The notes under the pieces were generated by a model. The model did no database searches, was not told the DNA's origin, and saw only the letters and a program-made list of their open reading frames with translations. Shown here one piece after another: positions 1 through 5,403 of a stretch of DNA of 6,959 nucleotides. The number at the start of each line of letters is the position of its first letter. The stretch's first letter is position 1. Source of the DNA: Bryobacterales bacterium (lineage in GTDB: Bacteria > Acidobacteriota > Terriglobia > Bryobacterales > Bryobacteraceae); contig PKYZ01000251.1 in the NCBI GenBank assembly GCA_003132865.1, positions 8,152 to 15,110 on the forward strand, given 5' to 3'. The position numbers were made by a program, and so were the translations under genes.

Positions 1-480
1 CCGTGCTGCTGCGGCCTTTGCCATTTCCCGATCCGCAACGCCTGATGTGGGCGCAGCAGGCGGATATCGAGCCGGGGGCGGCCGCGAACGCCACTGAGCC
101 GTTGAGTTACCCGGATTTCTTCGACTGGCGCGCGCGAAGCCATGCGGTCGCCGGCATGGCCTCCTATCGGCATGACCGCCTCACACTCACCGGCAGCGGA
201 GAGCCGCATGCTCGAAGCACCGGTCGTCTCGGCAGAGTTCTTCCGCGTGCTCGGCGCACATCCGTTGCTGGGCCGCGATTTCCTGCCCGCCGACGAGCGT
301 CCCGGCGCCCATGTAGCCCATTCTGAGCTACGCGCTGTGGCAGTCTAAGTTCGGCGGCGCGCGGGACATCGTGGGCCGGCGATCACGCTCGATGGCAAGA
401 GCCACGTGGTCGTCGGGGTCATGCCCGCAGGCTTCGTCTTTCCGATTAGTGGGCCTGCGCCACTAATAACGGACCTGTAA
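1..480 (+). pseudogene. Decayed MacB/FtsX-like ABC permease (ADOP family) fragment
   Basis: This is a remnant of the periplasmic MacB_PCD domain of a large permease of the acidobacterial duplicated orphan permease family. In the family this region follows the first membrane helix; here the gene's start lies off the window. The homology is read in four pieces: LLRPLPFPDPQRL to LTLTGSGEPH (frame 3, to about 207), then PVVSAEFFRVLGAHPLLGRD (frame 1), then ILSYALWQSKFGGARDIVGR (frame 2, about 313-379), then ITLDGKSHVVVGVMPAGFVF (frame 1, from about 382). These follow the family order, with FFRVLG, GRDFLP, LSYALWQ, IVGR and VGVMPAGF all recognisable. Breaks near 208, 311 and 380 each need about one base of insertion or deletion, so a single sequencing error cannot explain them. 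Homology ends at the FP near 444, and the frame stops at 478-480. The C-terminal membrane half is absent. A functional product is very unlikely. Confidence 0.85.
445..467. promoter_or_regulatory. Perfect 8-bp inverted repeat upstream of the thioredoxin-like gene
   Basis: ATTAGTGG at 445-452 and CCACTAAT at 460-467 are exact reverse complements, separated by seven bases. The element sits exactly where homology to the decayed permease ends, and it abuts a second dyad. No T-run follows, so it does not look like an intrinsic terminator on the plus strand. It could be an operator half, or the footprint of the rearrangement that removed the rest of the permease gene. Confidence 0.45.
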
Positions 481-489
481 GTCTGTTAT
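466..489. promoter_or_regulatory. Imperfect dyad, possible operator for the 508 gene
   Basis: The arms ATAACGGAC (466-474) and GTCTGTTAT (481-489) are reverse complements at eight of nine positions, around the six-base spacer CTGTAA. The right arm contains TGTTAT (484-489), a plausible -10 element whose transcript would start just ahead of the GAGG ribosome site at 499-502. A repressor bound here would cover the -10 region. I see no convincing -35 at normal spacing. The regulator cannot be named from sequence alone. Confidence 0.4.
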
Positions 490-507
490 CATGCGGACGA
501 GGACCTT

Positions 508-1755
508 ATGTTGCGTCTTACCGTATACGGCGCGGCGTTGGCCTGCCTCTGCGCCGCCGTCGCGCAGGGACAGCAATTCAGCGTCACCAAGCTCGTCCAC
601 GATGTGGCGCAAAAGGCGGAGAGCGCCAAGCAGTACGAGTTCGAAGGCGACCTGCTGTTGGGCGGACAGCGCGGCTCCAATCCGGGCGTAGTGATCGCGC
701 AGGCCAAGGTACGCCTGGCGGTCGGTCCCGAGGGTAAGTCGCTGTGGCGCGTGGATGCGCCCGATAAAGGCGAATATCTGCTGGTTTCGGACGGTCAGAA
801 AAGCTGGGCCTATGAGCCGAAGCTCAAACAATACACCGAAGAGGAATCCAGCGCGCGCGCCGCCGGCCCCGATTCGGACAACGATGCGGACAATGATGCG
901 GACGCCGATTCCGGCGCCGATTCCGGTGCCCAGTCCGACGGCGAGCGCGACCCGGCGGAATCATACGCGCGGCAGGTGCTTCCCATTCTGGCGCGGCTCT
1001 ACAAGACCGCCGCATCGGCCGGCCGCGCCGCCGATGCCGAGGTGAAGTTCGAAAAGAAAAAGCAGAAATGGCCCGCAGTGCAGGTGGTGACGAAGAAGGA
1101 CGCGCAGGGAGGCAGCAGTATGACCGAGTTGACCATCGATCCGGTCACCATGAACATCGGCCGCCTGGTGTGGGCCAGCCTTACTTACCCGAATGGTCAG
1201 AAGACGGTCCTGCGCCTGACCATCGACTTCCACAGCTTTCAAATCGGTGAAGCGCTGCCCGATTCCACCTTCACTTTCGAGCCTCCCAAGAACGCCAAGC
1301 TGGTGGATGTGCTTCCCATCCCCGGCCAGTCGGGTTCGTTCCTGCTGAATCATCCCGCGCCCGATTTTGAGTTGAAGACGCTCGATGGCCAGCGCATCCG
1401 CCTGCAAGACCTGCGCGGAAAGCCCGTCCTGCTGAGCTTCTTCGCGAGCTGGTGCGGTCCATGCCGGCGGGAGTTACCGAGCGTGGTGAAGCTGCACGAG
1501 GAGTTCAAGGACAAGGGCCTGCAGGTGCTCGGCGTCAATGACGAGGGCAAGGGTACCGCGCGCCACTTCGCGGAGCAGGCCGGTCTGACGTTCGCGATCC
1601 TGGATGACTCGAGCGCCAAGGCGCATCGCCTGTACCGCGTGCGATCGATTCCGACCGCGTTCCTGATCGACCGGGATGGCAAGGTCGTCCGCTTCCTGCG
1701 CGGCGGGCGGGATTACGACTCGCTGCGGTCGGCGCTCAAAGTAGTGGGACTGTAA
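508..1755 (+). CDS. Exported LolA-like domain fused to a TlpA/ResA-type thioredoxin
   Basis: This is a predicted exported thiol-disulfide oxidoreductase of 415 residues. The ATG at 508 has GAGG at 499-502, five bases upstream. Residues 1-22 form a hydrophobic signal peptide. Residues 24-270 resemble LolA-like/DUF2092 outer-membrane lipoprotein-sorting proteins: a beta-rich domain with VRLAVGPEGKSLWRVDAP, LLVSDGQKSWAYEP and the later LTIDPVTMNIGRLVW and FTFEPPKNAKLVDV stretches. An Asp/Ala/Ser-rich insert (about 121-149) interrupts it. Residues 282-415 are the thioredoxin domain: APDFELKTLDG start, active site WCGPC (Cys316 and Cys319) and the cis-proline loop SIPTAFLID (Pro382). Family knowledge places such domains in the periplasm reducing disulfides, for example in cytochrome c maturation; no such genes are nearby, so the substrate is unknown. 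It appears to be transcribed alone, with a hairpin repeat right after its stop. Confidence 0.92.
   Translation: MLRLTVYGAALACLCAAVAQGQQFSVTKLVHDVAQKAESAKQYEFEGDLLLGGQRGSNPGVVIAQAKVRLAVGPEGKSLWRVDAPDKGEYLLVSDGQKSWAYEPKLKQYTEEESSARAAGPDSDNDADNDADADSGADSGAQSDGERDPAESYARQVLPILARLYKTAASAGRAADAEVKFEKKKQKWPAVQVVTKKDAQGGSSMTELTIDPVTMNIGRLVWASLTYPNGQKTVLRLTIDFHSFQIGEALPDSTFTFEPPKNAKLVDVLPIPGQSGSFLLNHPAPDFELKTLDGQRIRLQDLRGKPVLLSFFASWCGPCRRELPSVVKLHEEFKDKGLQVLGVNDEGKGTARHFAEQAGLTFAILDDSSAKAHRLYRVRSIPTAFLIDRDGKVVRFLRGGRDYDSLRSALKVVGL
871..942 (+). repeat. Tandem 12-base repeats encoding an acidic Asp-rich linker
   Basis: Within the thioredoxin-like gene, near-identical 12-base units follow each other: AACGATGCGGAC then AATGATGCGGAC, and GATTCCGGCGCC then GATTCCGGTGCC. 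They encode the run of Asp, Asn, Ala, Ser and Gly at residues 122-144. Such in-frame units usually grow or shrink by replication slippage, so linker length may vary between strains. The spaced aspartates recall calcium-binding loops, but no complete EF-hand, dockerin or RTX motif is visible. Confidence 0.75.
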
Positions 1756-1810
1756 TTGTGGGGCAGGCCCCCGGCCTGCGTCCCGGCCTGCGCGGGTGCC
1801 CCGGACCCGC
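1756..1810. repeat. Post-stop palindromic repeat, copy 1
   Basis: TTGTGGGGCAGGC begins on the base after the TAA of the thioredoxin-like gene, and the same 13 bases recur after the thioesterase gene at 3079. Here GCAGGCC (1763-1769) pairs with GGCCTGC (1773-1779) around CCC. CCCGGCCTGCG occurs twice (1770-1780 and 1782-1792), and GCGGGT (1792-1797) pairs with ACCCGC (1805-1810). The layout resembles REP-like extragenic palindromes. There is no T-run, so termination is uncertain. Confidence 0.6.
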
Positions 1811-1830
1811 TCCCCATAGCCGCCGCAATG

Positions 1831-1836
1831 TAAAAT
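1831..1836 (+). promoter_or_regulatory. Candidate -10 box TAAAAT for a leaderless transcript
   Basis: TAAAAT ends nine bases before the ATG at 1846, and no purine-rich ribosome site lies between (GGTTCCATC). A transcript initiated six or seven bases past the box would begin only two or three bases before the start codon or at it, giving a leaderless or nearly leaderless mRNA. No clear -35 is visible. The assignment rests on spacing and the missing Shine-Dalgarno. Confidence 0.4.
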
Positions 1837-1845
1837 GGTTCCATC

Positions 1846-2682
1846 ATGAGCCTCGAACTGAATCGCCGCGGCTTCCTGGCGGCCGCCGGACTTGCGAGCC
1901 TGGGAACGCCGGCCCGCGCCCCCGCCGCTGACGAGACCTCCGGCGCGATCAAGCTGGGCGTGGCCAGCTACTCCCTGCGCGAGTACAGCCGCGCCTTGGC
2001 CATCCGGTGCATCAAAGAACTGCGCACGCCGTATGTCAGCGTCAAGGAGTTTCACCTGCCGTATCGCAGCAGTCCGGAAGAGCTCGACAGCGGACGGAAG
2101 GAATTCGAGCGCGCCGGCCTCACCATCGTGAGCGGCGGCAACATCTCGCTGGCGAAGGACGATCCGGACGATATCCGCCGCTACTTCGAATATGCCAGGA
2201 TGTGCGGCATGCCCATGATCGTCTGCGCCCCCACGCACAGCAACCTTGGCGCCATCGAGCGCTTCGTCAAGGAGTACAACATCCGCATTGCCATCCACAA
2301 TCACGGTCCGGAAGACAAGCAGTATCCGACGCCGCAATCCGTGCTGGAGGCGGTGCGGAACATGGACCCGCGCTGCGGCCTGTGCATGGACGTGGGGCAC
2401 TCGGCGCGCGCGGGCGCCAACGTGGTCGAGTCCATTGCCGAGGCGGGCAGCCGCCTGTTCGACATGCACATCAAAGACCTGCGGACGTTCGAGCCGCATG
2501 CCATCCAGTGCGATGTGGGCGAGGGCATCATGCCGATTGTGGGCATCTTCAAGCAGCTCCAAAAGATGGGTTATCGAGGCTGCGTGAATCTGGAGTACGA
2601 AATCGACGGAGACAATCCTTTGCCGGGCATGAAGAACTCGTTCAGTTACATGCGCGGCGTGCTGGCTGGGTTGAAGGGCTGA
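1846..2682 (+). CDS. Tat-exported xylose-isomerase-like TIM-barrel protein (sugar phosphate isomerase/epimerase family)
   Basis: The protein has 278 residues and probably isomerises or epimerises a sugar or polyol; the substrate cannot be read from sequence. The N-terminus NRRGFLAAAGLASLG (Arg7, Arg8) is a typical twin-arginine signal followed by a hydrophobic stretch and a probable cleavage near residues 24-28, so the folded protein should be exported. The barrel runs from about 35 to 276. Family metal and active-site positions appear in order: Glu68 (VKEFH), IHNHG (151-154), MDVGH (Asp182, His185), MHIKD (His208) and NLEYE (Glu250 or Glu252), with the usual VGEG loop at 224-227. The length is normal for the family. 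The start is set by the Tat motif; there is no Shine-Dalgarno and a -10-like box lies nine bases away. The stop is one base from the thioesterase gene, implying one operon. Confidence 0.9.
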   Translation: MSLELNRRGFLAAAGLASLGTPARAPAADETSGAIKLGVASYSLREYSRALAIRCIKELRTPYVSVKEFHLPYRSSPEELDSGRKEFERAGLTIVSGGNISLAKDDPDDIRRYFEYARMCGMPMIVCAPTHSNLGAIERFVKEYNIRIAIHNHGPEDKQYPTPQSVLEAVRNMDPRCGLCMDVGHSARAGANVVESIAEAGSRLFDMHIKDLRTFEPHAIQCDVGEGIMPIVGIFKQLQKMGYRGCVNLEYEIDGDNPLPGMKNSFSYMRGVLAGLKG

Positions 2683-2683
2683 C

Positions 2684-3076
2684 ATGGCGGAAATAGCGAT
2701 CGGGACGAAGCTCGAAAAGAAGCTGCTGGTGGACAACGAAGTGGCCATCGATTTCCTGGGCATGGAGGGGGCGCGCGTGCTGGCCACGCCGTGGATGATC
2801 GGCTGGATGGAGCGCACTTGCCGCGACGCCGTGCTGCCTTTGCTGGACGCGGGCCACGACACGGTCGGCACGCACGTGGATGTCTACCATCTGGCGGCCA
2901 CGCCGATGGGCATGACTGTCACGTTCACGGCCGAGGTCGTCGGGGTCGAAGGGCGGCGCGTTAATTTCAGGGTGGAAGCCTGGGACGAAAAGGAGAAGTG
3001 CGGCGAAGGCACGCACCAGAGGGCGATCGTCAACATCGCGCGGTTCACGGCCAAGATGCAAGGCAAGTTTGGGTAA
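2684..3076 (+). CDS. Hotdog-fold thioesterase, FlK (fluoroacetyl-CoA thioesterase)-like
   Basis: The protein has 130 residues, close to FlK's length, and is predicted to be cytoplasmic and to hydrolyse an acyl-CoA thioester. It aligns along its length with FlK of Streptomyces cattleya: VLATPWMIGWMERTC gives the catalytic Thr35 and Glu43, HLAATPMG supplies His69, and GVEGRRVNFRVEAWD and GTHQRAIVNIARF match the final strands. The Thr-Glu-His triad is therefore complete. The phenylalanines that form FlK's fluoroacetate-selecting lid, just before the Thr, are not present (GMEGARVLAT here), so fluoroacetyl-CoA specificity should not be assumed. The gene starts one base after the isomerase stop, with GAAGGG at 2673-2678 as ribosome site, which points to translational coupling. 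A hairpin repeat and an intrinsic terminator follow. Confidence is high for family and low for substrate. Confidence 0.9.
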   Translation: MAEIAIGTKLEKKLLVDNEVAIDFLGMEGARVLATPWMIGWMERTCRDAVLPLLDAGHDTVGTHVDVYHLAATPMGMTVTFTAEVVGVEGRRVNFRVEAWDEKEKCGEGTHQRAIVNIARFTAKMQGKFG

Positions 3077-3078
3077 TG

Positions 3079-3103
3079 TTGTGGGGCAGGCAATCTTGCC
3101 TGC
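3079..3103. repeat. Post-stop palindromic repeat, copy 2
   Basis: TTGTGGGGCAGGC (3079-3091) matches the first copy at 1756-1768 exactly and again lies within a few bases of a stop codon. GCAGGCAA (3086-3093) faces TTGCCTGC (3096-3103), a hairpin with a tiny loop. The following hairpin is the terminator. Confidence 0.6.
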
Positions 3104-3129
3104 AGCCGCCTTTCAGGCGGCTTCTTTCT
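3104..3129 (+). terminator. Intrinsic terminator after the thioesterase gene
   Basis: AGCCGCCT (3104-3111) pairs perfectly with AGGCGGCT (3115-3122) around TTC, and is followed by the T-rich TCTTTCT. This is a GC-rich stem with a U-tract 28 bases past the stop codon, reading in the plus direction. The tract is interrupted by C, so efficiency may be moderate. Confidence 0.65.
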
Positions 3130-3132
3130 AAA

Positions 3133-3330
3133 CTACAGAACCGGATATGAATATTCCCGGCTGGTAATCGTAGCGCGCTCAAGATCCACCTCCAAGACGG
3201 CATTTATCGGATCCCGCGTGCCGACGTGTGAAAGCGCGGCTCGGAAGATCTCCCGTTCGCTCGACGGGGCAACATTCCGTAGGATGAGAATCGAAGCCCC
3301 GCAAGCGCTCCGAAACGGAACGAGCGGCCC
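3133..3330 (-). pseudogene. Unrecognised reading-frame fragment (C-terminal remnant?)
   Basis: A minus-strand frame stays open for 65 codons, from just inside a TGA at 3331-3333 to a TAG at 3133-3135. It has no ATG, GTG or TTG start. The last two-thirds read like real protein: RNVAPSSEREIFRAALSHVG, then RDPINAVLEVDLERATITSR, ending in EYSYPVL. I do not recognise a family. It may be the C-terminal end of a gene whose front was lost, or a chance open frame. It lies tail to tail with the thioesterase gene and overlaps the supposed antitoxin remnant on the other strand. Confidence 0.3.
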
Positions 3331-3380
3331 TCAAGGAGGTCGCGGGTTTCAAGCGGTGGCGCGCCGGCAAGCGCCGATGA
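3288..3380 (+). pseudogene. Possible antitoxin C-terminal remnant before the PIN gene
   Basis: A frame open from 3288 reads KPRKRSETERAALKEVAGFK then RWRAGKRR and stops at TGA 3378-3380, overlapping the PIN gene's ATG as ATGA. This stop-start overlap is the usual arrangement of antitoxin and toxin genes, and the Arg/Lys-rich tail would suit a small DNA-binding antitoxin. However, the frame has no start codon and begins right after a TGA, so the antitoxin, if that is what it was, has lost its DNA-binding front. No antitoxin family is recognised. Confidence 0.25.
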
Positions 3381-3801
3381 CCCCAGGCAGAGGGATCGTA
3401 CTCGACGCGAACATCCTGATCCGCGCGGTTCCGGGCAAACGCGTGCGCGCGCTGCTGGAGGCCTACGAGGATGCGATCGCCTTCTACACTCCGGATGTTT
3501 GCTTCGACGACCCTCGCAAGTACATCCGCGGCTATTCAACAGCCGCGGCGACGACCCGGAAACCGGCTTGGCGGTGCTCGATCGGATCGGGTTGCTCGTC
3601 AAGCCGGTGGATCAAGCTCCATATCGGGATTTCGAGCAACTGACGCGGGAGCGAATGGCCGCGCGCGACATACAAGACTGGCCGGTTGTCGCCGTTGCCC
3701 TCGTGCTGAGCGTCCCTGTCGGAACAGAGGATCGGGATTTTTTCGGCAGCGGCATTGGCCCCTGGACCACCGATCGAGTCGAATTGTACCTTCCGAACTG
3801 A
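3377..3801 (+). pseudogene. PIN-domain (VapC-like) toxin gene with one frameshift
   Basis: PIN-domain ribonucleases are metal-dependent toxins of VapBC-type systems. The first part, MTPGRGIVLDANILIRAV to PDVCFDDPRKYI (3377 to about 3525), carries the leading acidic residue (Asp10 in VLDANIL). The second part continues one frame away with LFNSRGDDPETGLAVLDRIG, RDIQDWPVVAVALVL, and TEDRDFFGSG with its acidic cluster, ending WTTDRVELYLPN at 3801. Adding one C at about 3526 (TACATCCGCGG to TACATCCCGCGG) restores a continuous protein of about 141 residues, normal for the family. The conserved acidic positions are kept on both sides, so the break is recent or is a sequencing or assembly error. The upstream antitoxin-like frame overlaps the start by ATGA. 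Confidence 0.8.
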
Positions 3802-3909
3802 CGCTCAAGGAAGTCTCCCTCCGGCAAAACATTCCCTCTACGGCGGGCCTTACCGCTGTTCGCACGCTACGCGAGGGGCATGCCTCGCCCTCCGGCCAAC
3901 AGTTTTGTG

Positions 3910-4512
3910 TCATGATCGGTTCTCTCTCTCAAACACGCGTAACTCGTCGATCTCCTGTTGAAGCTTCTGCTGCCCTCGCTTCCTCATGGGAAAGTATATT
4001 GCGCACCATATGGCGAAAAGCACGAAAAACGGCACAAAACTCAGCAGGAGCCGTGGGGCGTCGAGCGACTTGATCAGCCCTGGCACGATAACCATCGCCA
4101 GGCCCAGGAAAAGGAACGGCAGGCCCAACCTGCGCCAGATGTGCCGGCCATAGTCGCGACGATTCTCTAGTTCGCTTCTGTAAGACTGGACCGTGGTGTT
4201 CAGTGCCGCATCCGGCGCTAGCCGCTCCCGCCAAAACCATTTGTATGCCTGATACGCATAATAGATGCCCCAGAGACTCATCACGCCAACCCCTATGCGC
4301 GGAACCACCTCGTTGTGGACTCTGGCGAAGGTCCACGCGAAGAATACGAAAAGGATGAGCCCGCTGATTATCGAGTAGAGCCTCACAAAACGGTCTTTCC
4401 TCTGACGCTGTTGCGCCTTACGGCGTAGTTCATCTGCTGACATTTTGAATGGCTCCGTTGGCTGGTTTTGCCAAATATTTCGTGGGTCGTTCATGGGAAA
4501 CTCACTCGGCAT
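3910..4512 (-). CDS. Four-helix membrane protein paired with the ECF sigma factor
   Basis: This is a 200-residue protein of unknown function. Residues 1-44 are charged and probably cytoplasmic (NIWQNQPTEPFKMS, then a Lys/Arg/Gln-rich stretch). Hydrophobic helices follow at about 45-64, 70-92, 129-147 and 155-175, and the C-terminal tail (QQKLQQEIDELRVFEREN, 181-198) looks like a short coiled coil. The ATG at 4512 is chosen because AAGGAGG lies five bases upstream inside the sigma gene; an ATG at 4494 is an alternative. The gene overlaps the end of the sigma gene by 11 bases, so the two should be cotranscribed and coupled. By position it is a candidate membrane partner or anti-sigma factor. 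It lacks the HxxxCxxC zinc motif of common anti-sigma factors, its only cysteine being in the last helix. The role is inference. Confidence 0.8.
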   Translation of the reverse strand: MPSEFPMNDPRNIWQNQPTEPFKMSADELRRKAQQRQRKDRFVRLYSIISGLILFVFFAWTFARVHNEVVPRIGVGVMSLWGIYYAYQAYKWFWRERLAPDAALNTTVQSYRSELENRRDYGRHIWRRLGLPFLFLGLAMVIVPGLIKSLDAPRLLLSFVPFFVLFAIWCAIYFPMRKRGQQKLQQEIDELRVFERENRS

Positions 4513-5017
4513 GAGGTCCTCCTTCGCCGAACCACCGTCTCAGGACGTTCTTGATCCGGTGAACCTTCATCGCGATGTTCGGCGGCGACAACCCGGTGAT
4601 CTCGCCAATCGAACTCGCGTCCATACCCTCGAGATAGGAAACGATGATCTGACGATCGAGCGGTTTCAGGCGCTGGATCAGCATGGAGACGCGCTCAAGC
4701 GCTTCGGTCTGGCTGGCGGCGAGTTCACCCTGATCGCTGCCAGGCATGGTCTCGATGTTCTCGATGCTCACGAGCCTGTTCCTGATCCGGCGCTGCCGAA
4801 TCACGTGCCCGGTGGCTACGTTGTGAGCGACACGGTACACCCAGGTTCTCAGCGAACATCGCAGGTCGAAATACGCGAAGCTACGCCAGAGATGTAGATG
4901 AATATCCTGGAGCAGGTCACGACGCGCCTCGGTATCAAGCTCATAAGCTCGCGCGAGCCGGTCGAGTGAAGAACCGTAGGTGTCCGCTGCCTGTTCGTAC
5001 AGAGAATCCTGGCTCAC
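4502..5017 (-). CDS. ECF-type RNA polymerase sigma factor
   Basis: The protein directs RNA polymerase to a specific promoter set. With the GTG start at 5017 it has 171 residues, typical of ECF sigma factors. The sigma-2 region includes ARRDLLQDIHLHLWRSF (core-binding helix) and SLRTWVYRVAHNVATGHV (-10 recognition and melting). The sigma-4 region includes LKPLDRQIIVSYLEGMDASS, then the helix-turn-helix IGEITGLSPPNIAMKVHRIK near the end. I prefer GTG 5017 because GGTGGAGA lies just upstream; the longer frame from GTG 5050 lacks a ribosome site. The 3' end overlaps the membrane-protein gene, pointing to a sigma/regulator pair. An AT-rich stretch at about 5078-5108 could hold its promoter. The stimulus and target promoters are unknown. 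Confidence 0.88.
   Translation of the reverse strand: MSQDSLYEQAADTYGSSLDRLARAYELDTEARRDLLQDIHLHLWRSFAYFDLRCSLRTWVYRVAHNVATGHVIRQRRIRNRLVSIENIETMPGSDQGELAASQTEALERVSMLIQRLKPLDRQIIVSYLEGMDASSIGEITGLSPPNIAMKVHRIKNVLRRWFGEGGPHAE
4518..4524 (-). promoter_or_regulatory. Strong ribosome site inside the sigma gene
   Basis: AAGGAGG on the minus strand, five bases before the ATG at 4512, is a full-consensus Shine-Dalgarno embedded in the last codons of the sigma gene. It fixes the start of the membrane protein and suggests the partner is translated well, possibly in excess of the sigma factor, which itself uses a weaker site and a GTG start. Confidence 0.7.
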
Positions 5018-5050
5018 GTCTCCACCCGATATGGGTTCAGGCCCTCGCAC

Positions 5051-5403
5051 AGCTAAGGTAGTCGTTGGCCATTGAGCTTTCTAACAGATTTAATATTGCT
5101 TAATTTTGAGCCCGCGGCAAATTGCTCGGCCCATTGAAAAGCGAAGCAGCTACGAATGGGGAGAAGGCAGATGGCCTTTGAGGTAGAGTGTTGATTTTGC
5201 TGTAGCCGGAGGTCTGCTGCGCCCCGGAGAAGACTGCGATTCCCCTCCAGGGCAGGAGCTTCTGGGAGTCGTCAACCCAGCCGAAAACCAAGAGGCCGGG
5301 CGGCGGCAGTTGGCGCGCCGGCCGCGTAACCGGCGGTGTCTGCTCAAAGGGTGCGAACAGCTGCAGGGCCGCCATGGGTAACCGCGCCGCGGATTTCTCC
5401 CCT
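5051..5403. other. Intergenic region between hicB and the sigma gene
   Basis: No gene is supported here. Open frames exist on both strands, but they lack ribosome sites and recognisable motifs. The part at 5078-5108 is AT-rich (it contains TTTAATATTGCTTAATTTT) against a GC-rich background. On the minus strand it offers loose -10-like boxes such as TATTAA ahead of the sigma gene, without a convincing -35. No terminator with a T-run was found after hicB. Confidence 0.5.

Noticed and set aside
463..831. Minus-strand frame opposite the start of the thioredoxin-like gene
   Set aside because: It is antisense to a signal peptide and conserved domain and has no ribosome site or motif.
2007..2696. 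229-codon plus-strand open frame inside the isomerase gene
   Set aside because: It is the +1 shadow of the isomerase; its product is Arg/His/Gln-rich with no family motif.
1474..2871. 465-codon open frame on the minus strand
   Set aside because: It lies antisense to three genes with clear family motifs (thioredoxin end, isomerase, thioesterase start) and is rich in Ala, His and Arg, as expected of a shadow frame in GC-rich DNA.
3872..3887. Small stem-loop CGAGG/CCTCG between the converging PIN and membrane-protein genes
   Set aside because: The stem has only five pairs and no T-run on either strand, so a terminator call is not justified.
5018..5050. Extended N-terminus of the sigma factor from GTG 5050
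   Set aside because: No ribosome site precedes it, whereas GTG 5017 has GGTGGAGA just upstream and begins closer to the sigma-2 region.
5100..5375. 91-codon minus-strand frame between hicB and the sigma gene
   Set aside because: Low-complexity Pro/Ser/Gln-rich product, no ribosome site, and no recognisable domain. It cannot be distinguished from chance.
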